A stretch of DNA of 10,386 nt from Coriobacteriia bacterium (GTDB lineage: Bacteria; Actinomycetota; Coriobacteriia; Coriobacteriales; UBA8131), in assembly GCA_009781535.1 (NCBI GenBank), contig WQXX01000031.1, positions 1 through 10,386 of the forward strand, written 5' to 3'. This document shows positions 1 to 6,768 of this stretch, in pieces (positions within the stretch are counted from its first letter, which is position 1; each line of letters starts with the position of its first letter). The translations under genes were made by a program, and so were the position numbers. Under the pieces are notes generated by a model. That model had not been told where the DNA came from and ran no database searches. It saw only the letters and a list, made by a program, of their open reading frames with translations.

Positions 1-665
1 CTCTCGACGACGACGTCGGTAAAAATGATGAGCGGAAGCCCCTTTTTCTTTTTTCCCGAAGCTGCCTCTTGGCTTATGCCGTGGTCTTGGCTTGCGGCGT
101 TTGCGTCAGAGGCTTTCCTCCTATTTACGCCTCCACCTTGCTGTCCGATGTAGTGCGCTAAAACGCTTTTTGCAAGAACCAGCGATTTCTCATTCAGTTT
201 CGAGAATATGTAGACCTCACGGCGATACCCGAGCAGATAACTCGCATACGCCTTGATGCCCTTTACAAATGAGAGGACAAAACTGATGAGCAGCAGCGGG
301 GCAAACATGCTCAGAACGATGGCGAAAAGCAGGTATGGTTCTTTTACCCAACTGTCAATAAGTTTAAGAGGCGAAAAGAAGACCTCGTAAGGGTTATCTA
401 TCTTAAAGACCTTGATCGACGCCTGGATAGATATGAGAAGTGATTCGATTATCCCGGCGCTATCGGTACCCAGGCGTGTGAGATATGCGGGGAAGAACAA
501 TATCAGCACAGAAAGGAATGTGGCGATGATGACAATTGGGAAGGGGCGCAGGATACTGTTCCTCAGCGGGCGCTTGTGGAGAACGTACACAAGCACAAGC
601 GAGGCGACGAATATTGCCAACGCGAGGATGAACGCCAGTTCCCAAACACTGTTTGAAAGCTCCAT
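1..665 (-). CDS. Membrane protein of unknown function, 3' end cut by window edge
   Basis: The frame stays open from an ATG at 665-663 to the window edge, giving 221 residues without a stop. An AAAGGA lies 6 nt upstream of this ATG; an in-frame ATG at 671-669 directly abuts that RBS, so the inner start is preferred. Three hydrophobic segments are visible: about residues 8-29, 41-62 and 110-134. A cytoplasmic part follows with an alpha/beta look: REVYIFSKLNEKSLVLAKSV (149-168), then a polar, repeat-free linker (about 174-208) ending in KKKK, then a strand-like GLPLIIFTDVVVE. The pattern suggests a membrane-anchored Rossmann-like or TrkA-N-like domain, but no nucleotide-binding glycine motif is seen before the cut. 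I do not recognise the family. It is divergent from the degV-led genes. Confidence is high that it codes and low for any function. Confidence 0.75.
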   Translation of the reverse strand, partial: MELSNSVWELAFILALAIFVASLVLVYVLHKRPLRNSILRPFPIVIIATFLSVLILFFPAYLTRLGTDSAGIIESLLISIQASIKVFKIDNPYEVFFSPLKLIDSWVKEPYLLFAIVLSMFAPLLLISFVLSFVKGIKAYASYLLGYRREVYIFSKLNEKSLVLAKSVLAHYIGQQGGGVNRRKASDANAASQDHGISQEAASGKKKKGLPLIIFTDVVVE

Positions 666-867
666 GTCCATTCCTTTCTTCGAAGCTGCTGGGATTCACA
701 TGGCTTCAGGCTTTAATTAGTGCTTTTCTAGTTTAACACCCGACATGAGTAAAGCAAAGTCTGAGGCGACGTGGGAATGACTTGAATATGCTCATGGATA
801 TCTCGTCAACAAAAACTTGGGTATTTGCCTAGTTTTTCGCGACATGCCCTCCAAGAAGTGTAGCTAT

Positions 868-891
868 AGCCTATTATGCTTGACATAGGCT
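868..891. repeat. Inverted repeat overlapping the candidate -35 (possible operator)
   Basis: AGCCTAT (868-874) and ATAGGCT (885-891) form a perfect 7-bp inverted repeat with a 10-nt spacer. The right arm begins on the last base of the TTGACA hexamer. The arms are 17 bp apart start to start, which is longer than one helical turn. A dimeric regulator site is possible; a 7-bp arm can also occur by chance. Confidence 0.35.
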
Positions 892-909
892 TACCCAGTA
901 TGACAGTAT
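880..909 (+). promoter_or_regulatory. Candidate sigma-70-type promoter for the degV-led genes
   Basis: A perfect -35 hexamer TTGACA lies at 880-885. At a spacing of 17-18 nt only poor -10 candidates are found (ACAGTA at 903-908 or CAGTAT at 904-909, the latter matching TATAAT at 3 of 6 positions). The location, 63-92 nt before the DegV start codon, is suitable. The weak -10 would fit an activator-dependent promoter, or the match may be chance. Confidence 0.3.
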
Positions 910-971
910 GCTGATGGTGTTTAGTAGACACACATTCAACCTTCGAACTCGAGCAAACAAGGAGTCTTGCC

Positions 972-1823
972 ATGAGAATAAAGATACTGGCCGATAGCAC
1001 ATGCGACTTAACGGATGAGCTATTAGCAAAACATGATATTCGGCGCCTGCCATTGGGCATCGTCATCGGGGACAAAATCCTCAAAGACGGTGTCGAGGCT
1101 ACACCTTTCGACATCTTTGCCTATGTCGACAGCGGAAAAGGCATCTGCATGACAAATGCGATCAATGTCGCAGAGTATGTCGCAGCATACCGTGAGGAGT
1201 TTGAAAACGGCGCTGATGCGATACTCAACTTCACGATAAGCGCCGAGCTGTCCTCGTGTTATGAGAACTCGGTGCTTGCCGCACAGGACTTTGAGAATGT
1301 TTATTCAATCGACACACGCAGCCTTTCGACCGGCGGGGGCTGGCTGGTGCTGTATGCGGCAGAGCTTGTCGCTGAGGGCATGAGCGCTGCCGACGTTGCT
1401 GCGGCATGCGAGAAAAAGAAGGAGCTTTCTGATGCAAGCTTTGTCATCGATACGCTCGGTTATCTGCACAAAGGCGGGCGCTGCTCAGGTTTGACTGCTT
1501 TTGCCGCCAGCGCGCTCAATCTCAAACCTTGCCTTAACCTCATCAACGGCAAGATCGAGGTGGGCAAGAAGTACCATGGTAATATCGAGAAAAGCCTGCG
1601 GCGGTATATAGAAGACCGGCTCAAGGGCCGCACGGACCTTGATATGCGACGCGCCATCGTCACCCATACGATGTTTGATAATCTCGGGTTCGTCCATGAA
1701 ATCGTCAACCTGGTAAAAAGCCTGCAACCCTTTAAAGTGGTCGACATTACATCTGCCGGCTGTACAATCAGCAACCATTGCGGCCCCAACACCATGGGAG
1801 TCCTTATCTACAGGGAAGCCTGA
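972..1823 (+). CDS. DegV family protein (fatty-acid-binding, FakB-like)
   Basis: The product has 283 residues, the usual length for DegV. Family motifs are present in order: the N-terminal strand with ADST (7-10), a TNAIN segment (61-65) in place of the usual TSQPS, SSCYENS (94-100) in place of SSGLSGTY, GYLHKGGR (163-170), the NLKPCLNLINGKI strand (183-195) and a C-terminal HCGPNTMG (269-276) corresponding to HTGPGTLG. Characterised DegV/FakB proteins bind a fatty acid and present it to the kinase FakA; no FakA gene is in the window. AAGGAG at 959-964, 7 nt before the ATG, fixes the start. It lies 70 nt upstream of the hydrogenase-partner gene on the same strand, with no clear terminator between, so co-transcription is plausible but not shown. 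Family assignment is firm; the ligand is unknown. Confidence 0.93.
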   Translation: MRIKILADSTCDLTDELLAKHDIRRLPLGIVIGDKILKDGVEATPFDIFAYVDSGKGICMTNAINVAEYVAAYREEFENGADAILNFTISAELSSCYENSVLAAQDFENVYSIDTRSLSTGGGWLVLYAAELVAEGMSAADVAAACEKKKELSDASFVIDTLGYLHKGGRCSGLTAFAASALNLKPCLNLINGKIEVGKKYHGNIEKSLRRYIEDRLKGRTDLDMRRAIVTHTMFDNLGFVHEIVNLVKSLQPFKVVDITSAGCTISNHCGPNTMGVLIYREA

Positions 1824-1860
1824 GCACTATCATAAGCCCGCGCGAACGCACGAGCGACAA

Positions 1861-1945
1861 CCATATCGAGGACGCAACACCAAGGAGGATTGAATGCCAC
1901 TGAAAGTCTACGAGAAAACCGCCGGTCAAAGCCATATCGAGGACG
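1861..1945 (+). repeat. 14-bp direct repeat flanking the oxidoreductase start
   Basis: CCATATCGAGGACG occurs at 1861-1874 (intergenic) and again at 1932-1945 (codons 13-18), 71 bp apart. The copies are exact and the flanking bases differ. The unit lies on both sides of the Shine-Dalgarno and start codon. It may be a remnant of a local duplication or a paired binding site. Confidence 0.5.
1882..1888 (+). promoter_or_regulatory. Strong Shine-Dalgarno for the oxidoreductase gene
   Basis: AAGGAGG lies 5 nt before the ATG at 1894. It is the best ribosome binding site in the window. It supports this start over the out-of-frame ATG at 1890 and marks the translational entry point of the coupled block that runs to 8221. 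Confidence 0.8.
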
Positions 1946-3759
1946 TCTATCGCGAGTTAGGGCAACGCTTGTCCGTGAGCACGATGACCCCATGCCCTGT
2001 CGAGTTTGCTGGTGCGTTCGTCAAGCTGACCGCTGCACAAAGCTGCGGGAAATGCGTGCCGTGCCGGATCGGTCTTTTAAAACTGGGAAACCTCATTGAT
2101 GACGTCTTGGACGGCACATCTGTTAACGGTAGTGCTGAAGAGACGATCAAGCTCATCGAGGAGCTGGCTGAGCACATCTACCTGACCGCCGATTGTGCTA
2201 TCGGGTATGAGGCGGCTGCGGTCACTTACACATCAGTCAAGGGATTTTCCGAGGACTTCTACCATCATCTTGAGCATCATGACTGCACGGCTGACACGCT
2301 TGCTCCCGTACCTTGTGTGGCAGGTTGCCCAGCTGGGGTCGACATCCCAGGTTATCTCGCACTGACTGCCGCCGGTCGTTTTGACGATGCCATCATGCTT
2401 GTGCGCAAGGACAATCCTTTTGCCGCCGTCTGCTCGCTGATCTGCGAACATCCCTGCGAGGTGCATTGCCGTCGCGGTATGGTCGATGATCCCATCAATA
2501 TCAGAGGTATTAAGCGTTTCGCCGCAGACCATGCACTAAACGGCACCTCGAATGATTACCCATTGCGGCTCTTCCCGCTCGAGTCAACCCCAAGCGGCAA
2601 GACGGTTGCAGTCGTAGGCGGTGGACCGGCAGGCGTTTCTGCCGCATTCTATCTCACCCTTATGGGACATGAGGTAACTATTTATGAGCAGGGCAACCAG
2701 CTTGGCGGGATGTTGCGCTATGGCATACCAGCCTATCGCCTGCCGCGCAAGGCTTTGGATGCGGAGATCGCCTACCTCATCGCCCATGGCATCAACGTGA
2801 AGCTCAACACGTCTGTTGGCACCGACGTCTCATTAGATGAACTACGCGCGGCGTATAACGCGGTATATATATCCATCGGCGCGCATGCGGCAAGCAAGCT
2901 GAGGATACCGGGCGAGGATGCGCTCGGCGTCTTATCCGCAGTCGAGTTGCTCCGTAAGATCGGTGATGATGAGCTGCCCGACTTCTCCGGTAAATCGGTG
3001 GTCGTAGTCGGCGGCGGCAATGTCGCCATGGATGTGGCGCGCACCTCGCTTCGCCTCGGTGCGCGCAAAGTTACAATCGCCTATCGCCGCCGCCGAGAGG
3101 ACATGACGGCTCTGAGGATAGAGATCGAAGGAGCGATTGCAGAAGGCTGCGAGCTTCTTGATCTGCACGCGCCCAAACGCGTGCGCGCGCAGGACGGCTC
3201 AGTGTGCGCCCTGGACCTGCAGCCGCAGATGATCTCGACGATCGATAAAAATGGCAGGGCGCTCATGAAAGATGCGCAGGTCGACGAGGTCTCGATTGCC
3301 TGCGACCTTGTGCTTGTCGCCATCGGCCAGCGCGTGGAATCCCAGATGTTCGAACAAGCAGGCGCCGAGACCAACCGCGACCTTATCGCCGCTGCCCATG
3401 ACGCCACACTGAAGAATATGGAAGGGGTCTTCGCTGGTGGCGACTGCGTCTCAGGCCCTGCAACAGCCATCATAGCTATCGCAGCAGGTAAGGTCGCCGC
3501 CCACAATATCGATGAGTATCTCGGGTTCGACCATCGCATCGCCCTTGACGTCCGTATCCCGACTGCTTTCTTCAAAAGCCGGATCCGCTGCGCACGCTCG
3601 AACATGAAGGAGACCATCAGCACCTCGCTGCATGGCTGCTTCGACTTGGTCGAGGACGGGCTTCATGCTGAGGAAGCCTCACAGGAAGCCTCTCGCTGCC
3701 TGAGATGCGACCACTTTGGCTTAGGCGCGTTGCGTGGAGGGAGGCTCACATCATGGTAG
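1894..3759 (+). CDS. NuoF C-terminal [4Fe-4S] / GltD-like FAD-dependent NAD(P)H oxidoreductase, hydrogenase partner
   Basis: The 621-residue product is a fusion. Residues about 1-115 resemble only the C-terminal cluster domain of NuoF/HydB (SCGKCVPCR, Cys51/54/57, fourth ligand probably Cys101); the FMN and NADH domain of NuoF is absent. Residues about 130-230 are the GltD-type Fe-S domain (Cys141, 145, 180, 184, 188, 192). Residues 236-545 are the tandem Rossmann flavoprotein core: FAD motif VGGGPAG (241-247), pyridine-nucleotide motif VGGGNVAMD (372-380) followed by YRRRRED (397-403), and the FAD-closing FAGGDCVSGPATA (513-525). The tail has CLRC (602-605). GxGxxA plus the arginine cluster favours NADP(H), by analogy with GltD. 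It probably moves electrons between NAD(P)H and the hydrogenase, whose start codon overlaps this gene's last codons by 7 bp. This is inference from context. Confidence 0.88.
   Translation: MPLKVYEKTAGQSHIEDVYRELGQRLSVSTMTPCPVEFAGAFVKLTAAQSCGKCVPCRIGLLKLGNLIDDVLDGTSVNGSAEETIKLIEELAEHIYLTADCAIGYEAAAVTYTSVKGFSEDFYHHLEHHDCTADTLAPVPCVAGCPAGVDIPGYLALTAAGRFDDAIMLVRKDNPFAAVCSLICEHPCEVHCRRGMVDDPINIRGIKRFAADHALNGTSNDYPLRLFPLESTPSGKTVAVVGGGPAGVSAAFYLTLMGHEVTIYEQGNQLGGMLRYGIPAYRLPRKALDAEIAYLIAHGINVKLNTSVGTDVSLDELRAAYNAVYISIGAHAASKLRIPGEDALGVLSAVELLRKIGDDELPDFSGKSVVVVGGGNVAMDVARTSLRLGARKVTIAYRRRREDMTALRIEIEGAIAEGCELLDLHAPKRVRAQDGSVCALDLQPQMISTIDKNGRALMKDAQVDEVSIACDLVLVAIGQRVESQMFEQAGAETNRDLIAAAHDATLKNMEGVFAGGDCVSGPATAIIAIAAGKVAAHNIDEYLGFDHRIALDVRIPTAFFKSRIRCARSNMKETISTSLHGCFDLVEDGLHAEEASQEASRCLRCDHFGLGALRGGRLTSW
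3739..3744 (+). promoter_or_regulatory. Shine-Dalgarno that decides the hydrogenase start
   Basis: GGGAGG at 3739-3744, within a GGAGGGAGG run, lies 8 nt before the ATG at 3753. It sits inside the end of the upstream gene. It favours 3753 over the in-frame ATG at 3705, which would add 16 residues with no family resemblance. Confidence 0.75.
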
Positions 3760-5543
3760 GAACGGATAGCACCTTTATTCAGAATAACAACGGACCTGTC
3801 ACGCCTGCTTTTGTCAACCTGACGATAAACGGTTTGCCCCTACAAGCCCCTGCGGAGATGACCATACTCGCCGCTGCAACGATGCTCGGAATCAAGATCC
3901 CTACCCTTTGCTTCTTCTGGAACCTCAACGACGTGGGTGCCTGCCGCGTCTGTGTCGTCGAAGTCGAGGGTGAGGAGCAGCTGGTCGCCGCTTGCAATAA
4001 TAAGATACGCGAGGGCATGGTCATCAAGACCAACTCCGCCAAGGTACGAGCCGCACGCAAAACTAACGTTGAGCTCATTTTGTCCCAACACGACGTCCAG
4101 TGCACGAACTGCCTGCGTGGCGGCACCTGCGAACTCCAGAGGTTGGCAAACGACCTCAATATCTCCGAGGTACGCTTCAAGCGAGAAAACGAGCCGAACT
4201 CCTGGAATAAGGACTTCCCGCTCATCCGCGACGCCAGCAAATGCATCAAGTGCATGCGTTGTATACAGGTCTGCGACAAGGTGCAGGCTACCCATATCTG
4301 GGATCTTAAAAGCCGAGCTACCCGCACAAGCATTGGGGTGACCGGGGCGTTGCCCATCGAGGAATCATTATGTGCCCTGTGCGGACAATGCATCACGCAC
4401 TGCCCCACTGGCGCGCTTCATGAACGCGACGACATCGACAAGGTCTTAAAGGCAGTTGCCGACCCTGAAAAGATCACGCTGATCCAGATCGCTCCCTCGG
4501 TGCGCACCTCCTGGGGGGAGCCGCTGGGGCTGGAGCGCAAAGACGCCACCGTACAACGCCTCGTAACCGCCTTGCGTGCCGCCGGCATCGATTACATCTT
4601 CGATACCGACTTTAGCGCAGACCTCACCATACTTGAGGAAGGAAGCGAATTCGTCAAGCGCTTCACAAATAAGGATGATTACGCATGGCCGATGTTTACC
4701 TCATGCTGCCCAGCCTGGATGCGTTGGGTCAAAGGCCATCACCCTGAGCTTATCGACCAGCTCTCAACTGCCAAGTCGCCGCAGCAGATGTTTGGTGCGG
4801 TGGCAAAGAGCTACTATGCAGAAGTCCTCGGCGTTGACCCGTCCCGTATATTCTCCATCTCAGCAATGCCTTGCTTGGCGAAGAAACATGAATGTGCGCT
4901 GGCTTGCATGAACGACGCGTGCGGCGAGCAGGATGTGGACGTGGTTTTAACCGTACGCGAGCTCAGCCGGCTTATTCGCTCAGACTTCATCAATGTCGCT
5001 GGCTTGCCCGAGCAGGCTTTTGACGAGCCTTTGGGTGTAGGCACAGGCGCCGGTGAGATATTCGGAGCGACCGGCGGCGTCATGGAAGCTGCGCTACGCA
5101 GCGCTTATTTCCTCGTGACCGGCGCCAACCCCGACCCGGATGCCTTTGCCGAGGTGCGCGGGCAAGCAGGGTGGAAGGAGGTCATCTTTGATCTGGCGGG
5201 AACCCCGCTACGTATCGCCGTTGTCTCCGGTCTTGGTAATGCTGAAAAGCTGATCGAAGCGCTGGCCGCCGGCAAGGTTGAATATGACTTTGTCGAGGTC
5301 ATGGCCTGCCCTGGTGGCTGTGTTGGCGGCGGCGGCCAGCCTATCAGCGATGACTTGAGCATCCGTGCCCAACGCAGCAAGGTACTCTATGATCTCGATG
5401 CGCACAATACCTACCGCTTCTCACACGAGAACCCCTCTATCGTCAAGGTCTACGAGGAATACTTCGGCCACCCGCTTTCTGACAGGTCGCATCACCTTCT
5501 CCATACCAACCATCATGACTGGGTTATGCCGAATGAAAAATGA
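3753..5543 (+). CDS. hydA: [FeFe] hydrogenase, CpI-like monomeric type with full F-cluster set
   Basis: This 596-residue protein catalyses reversible H2 formation from protons and electrons. Cofactor sites in order are: a plant-type [2Fe-2S] (Cys53, 64, 67, 81); a His-Cys3 [4Fe-4S] (His113, Cys117, 120, 126); two [4Fe-4S] (Cys164/167/170/174 and 207/210/213/217); and the H-cluster motifs FTSCCP (315-320, ligand Cys319), MPCLAKKHE (372-380, ligand Cys374) and EVMACPGGC (515-523, ligands Cys519 and 523). By alignment with Clostridium pasteurianum CpI from memory, the proton path is intact (Glu296, Glu299, Arg303, Cys318, Ser338). The C-terminal tail about 536-585 (RAQRSKVLY, RFSHENP, HHLLHT) is the small-subunit domain found fused in monomeric enzymes. 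No inactivating change is seen. The start overlaps the previous stop (TCATGGTAG). It is probably cytoplasmic, since no signal or Tat motif is seen. It needs HydEFG from elsewhere. Confidence 0.95.
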   Translation: MVGTDSTFIQNNNGPVTPAFVNLTINGLPLQAPAEMTILAAATMLGIKIPTLCFFWNLNDVGACRVCVVEVEGEEQLVAACNNKIREGMVIKTNSAKVRAARKTNVELILSQHDVQCTNCLRGGTCELQRLANDLNISEVRFKRENEPNSWNKDFPLIRDASKCIKCMRCIQVCDKVQATHIWDLKSRATRTSIGVTGALPIEESLCALCGQCITHCPTGALHERDDIDKVLKAVADPEKITLIQIAPSVRTSWGEPLGLERKDATVQRLVTALRAAGIDYIFDTDFSADLTILEEGSEFVKRFTNKDDYAWPMFTSCCPAWMRWVKGHHPELIDQLSTAKSPQQMFGAVAKSYYAEVLGVDPSRIFSISAMPCLAKKHECALACMNDACGEQDVDVVLTVRELSRLIRSDFINVAGLPEQAFDEPLGVGTGAGEIFGATGGVMEAALRSAYFLVTGANPDPDAFAEVRGQAGWKEVIFDLAGTPLRIAVVSGLGNAEKLIEALAAGKVEYDFVEVMACPGGCVGGGGQPISDDLSIRAQRSKVLYDLDAHNTYRFSHENPSIVKVYEEYFGHPLSDRSHHLLHTNHHDWVMPNEK

Positions 5544-6768
5544 TAGTTTTTCCAAGCCTCGACTCTCGGTGAGCGGGTCACGTCGGATGAGAAACCATAG
5601 ACTGCCTGCCCTTCTGTTATCGCTGCTTCTGGCCAGCACGAGCCTGATGTTGACAGGGTGCCCCACACCGCCTCCAACCGATGACCCAGATGAGGGCGTC
5701 GCTGTGCCTGTAACGGTACGTGTCGTCTCTCTGAAAGGCCCCACGTCGATTGGTCTGGTCGACTTCATCGACGCCGCAGGCGGTATCCCCCAAAGCGTCT
5801 TGCACCCTGGAGGCGCTACTCCGGGTGGTTCAGGGACGGACGGCACTACCCAGAATGGCGACCAAAGTGGCGCCAGCCAAGGTGACGGAGACGGCTTGGA
5901 AGGCGACCCGGATGACACCGAGGATGGCGATCAGACCCCAGAAGACGGCGCCGCTCCCTCAAACACTCCGTTTAACGACTATAAGTTTAATATCGTCGCT
6001 ACCGTCGATGAAATCCTGCCCGGCTTTATCACTGGAAGATACGATATTGCCCTCTTGCCAGCAAATATCGCCGCTGTGCTGTATCAAAGGACCGAGGGTG
6101 GCATCCAGGTGATAGACATCAATACACTTGGCGTCTTGTATGTCGTATCTGCCGACGACTCCATACTCTCTCTTGATGATCTCAGCGGACGTACGGTACT
6201 CATGACGGGCAAAGGCACGACCCCGGAATATGTCATGAACGCCTTGCTTGCCTACGCAGAAATCACGGACGTAAAACTGGAGTACCGCTCGGAAGCCACC
6301 GAGCTTGCTGCGATGCTGGCTGCAGACCCGAGAAGGATTGCAGTCCTGCCTGAACCATATGTCACCGCGTTGCTTGCGAAAGACCCCCGACTGAGCATCC
6401 GCATCTCGCTTACGGAGTCCTGGAACGCACTTGCTATCGATGGTAGCCAGCTTGTAACCGGAGTAACTGTCGTGCGCAAAGCCTTTGCCGAGCAGTACCC
6501 CGAGGTGCTTGCCGAATTCATCAGTTTGAGAAGCGCATCTGTGGAAACAGTCGTCGCTGACCCCATACATGCCGGAAAACTTGTTGCAGCGCTGGGAATC
6601 ATCGGTGACGCAGCTGTTGCCGCTCACGCCATCCCTCAATGCAACCTTGTCTGCATCACCGGAGATGAGATGAGGCTGGCTCTTGACGGGTATCTCAAAG
6701 CTTTGTTCGATCAGAATCCCGCCTCTGTTGGAGGCACTCTACCAGATAGCGACTTCTACTATGCTTAA
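5533..6768 (+). CDS. SsuA/NMT1-like ABC substrate-binding lipoprotein with acidic insert
   Basis: From the ATG at 5533 the product has 411 residues. It contains a lipoprotein signal: a hydrophobic stretch at 24-41 and lipobox LTGC with Cys43. The core matches the SsuA/TauA/ThiY-like family: VSLKGPTSIGLVDF (65-78), the GRYDIALLPANIAAVLY strand region (168-184), DINTLGVLYVV (195-205), TGKGTTPEY (225-233), SEATELAAMLAAD (253-265), VTGVTVVRKAF (308-318) and the ending PASVGGTLPDSDFYY. Residues about 83-148 (DNA 5779-5976) are a Gly/Asp/Thr/Gln-rich low-complexity insert between two conserved core strands. The start overlaps the hydrogenase stop by 11 bp (ATGAAAAATGA) with no good Shine-Dalgarno. 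An in-frame ATG at 5587 would give a more ordinary signal peptide, also without a clear RBS. The ligand is unknown; sulfonate, thiamine-precursor and other organic ligands all occur in this superfamily. Confidence 0.88.
   Translation: MKNDSFSKPRLSVSGSRRMRNHRLPALLLSLLLASTSLMLTGCPTPPPTDDPDEGVAVPVTVRVVSLKGPTSIGLVDFIDAAGGIPQSVLHPGGATPGGSGTDGTTQNGDQSGASQGDGDGLEGDPDDTEDGDQTPEDGAAPSNTPFNDYKFNIVATVDEILPGFITGRYDIALLPANIAAVLYQRTEGGIQVIDINTLGVLYVVSADDSILSLDDLSGRTVLMTGKGTTPEYVMNALLAYAEITDVKLEYRSEATELAAMLAADPRRIAVLPEPYVTALLAKDPRLSIRISLTESWNALAIDGSQLVTGVTVVRKAFAEQYPEVLAEFISLRSASVETVVADPIHAGKLVAALGIIGDAAVAAHAIPQCNLVCITGDEMRLALDGYLKALFDQNPASVGGTLPDSDFYYA

Larger units (their letters stand above)
666..971. 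other. Divergent intergenic region, 306 bp
   Basis: This gap separates the minus-strand membrane protein from the plus-strand DegV gene, so both promoters should lie here. It is more AT-rich than the flanking genes. Reading toward 665, only weak hexamers are seen (for example TAAACT near 730-735 on the minus strand). Reading toward 972, a TTGACA at 880-885 and a small inverted repeat at 868-891 are listed separately. A minus-strand frame crosses the region (806-1114) but overlaps the DegV start antisense and looks non-coding. No riboswitch or tRNA was recognised. Confidence 0.6.

Noticed and set aside
1824..1893. Terminator between degV and the oxidoreductase gene
   Set aside because: The 70-nt gap has GC-rich stretches but no stable stem followed by a T-run.
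3081..3623. Long minus-strand open frame (180 codons) inside the oxidoreductase gene
   Set aside because: It is antisense to a gene with clear FAD and NAD(P) motifs. Its translation is Ser/Arg/Ala-rich with no family resemblance, as expected for the opposite strand of GC-rich coding DNA.
3705..3752. Upstream in-frame start for the hydrogenase
   Set aside because: The extra 16 residues lie within the previous gene's CLRC tail coding region. The GGGAGG 8 nt before 3753 gives a much better start.
3779..4408. Minus-strand open frame (209 codons) inside the hydrogenase gene
   Set aside because: It is antisense to the Fe-S cluster domains, whose cysteine spacing proves the plus frame.
5365..5532. 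Far-upstream in-frame start for the lipoprotein
   Set aside because: It would overlap the hydrogenase C-terminal domain by about 180 bp and bury the signal peptide deep in the chain.
5959..6639. Minus-strand open frame (226 codons) inside the lipoprotein gene
   Set aside because: It is antisense to a well-supported SsuA-like core. No RBS or motif was recognised.
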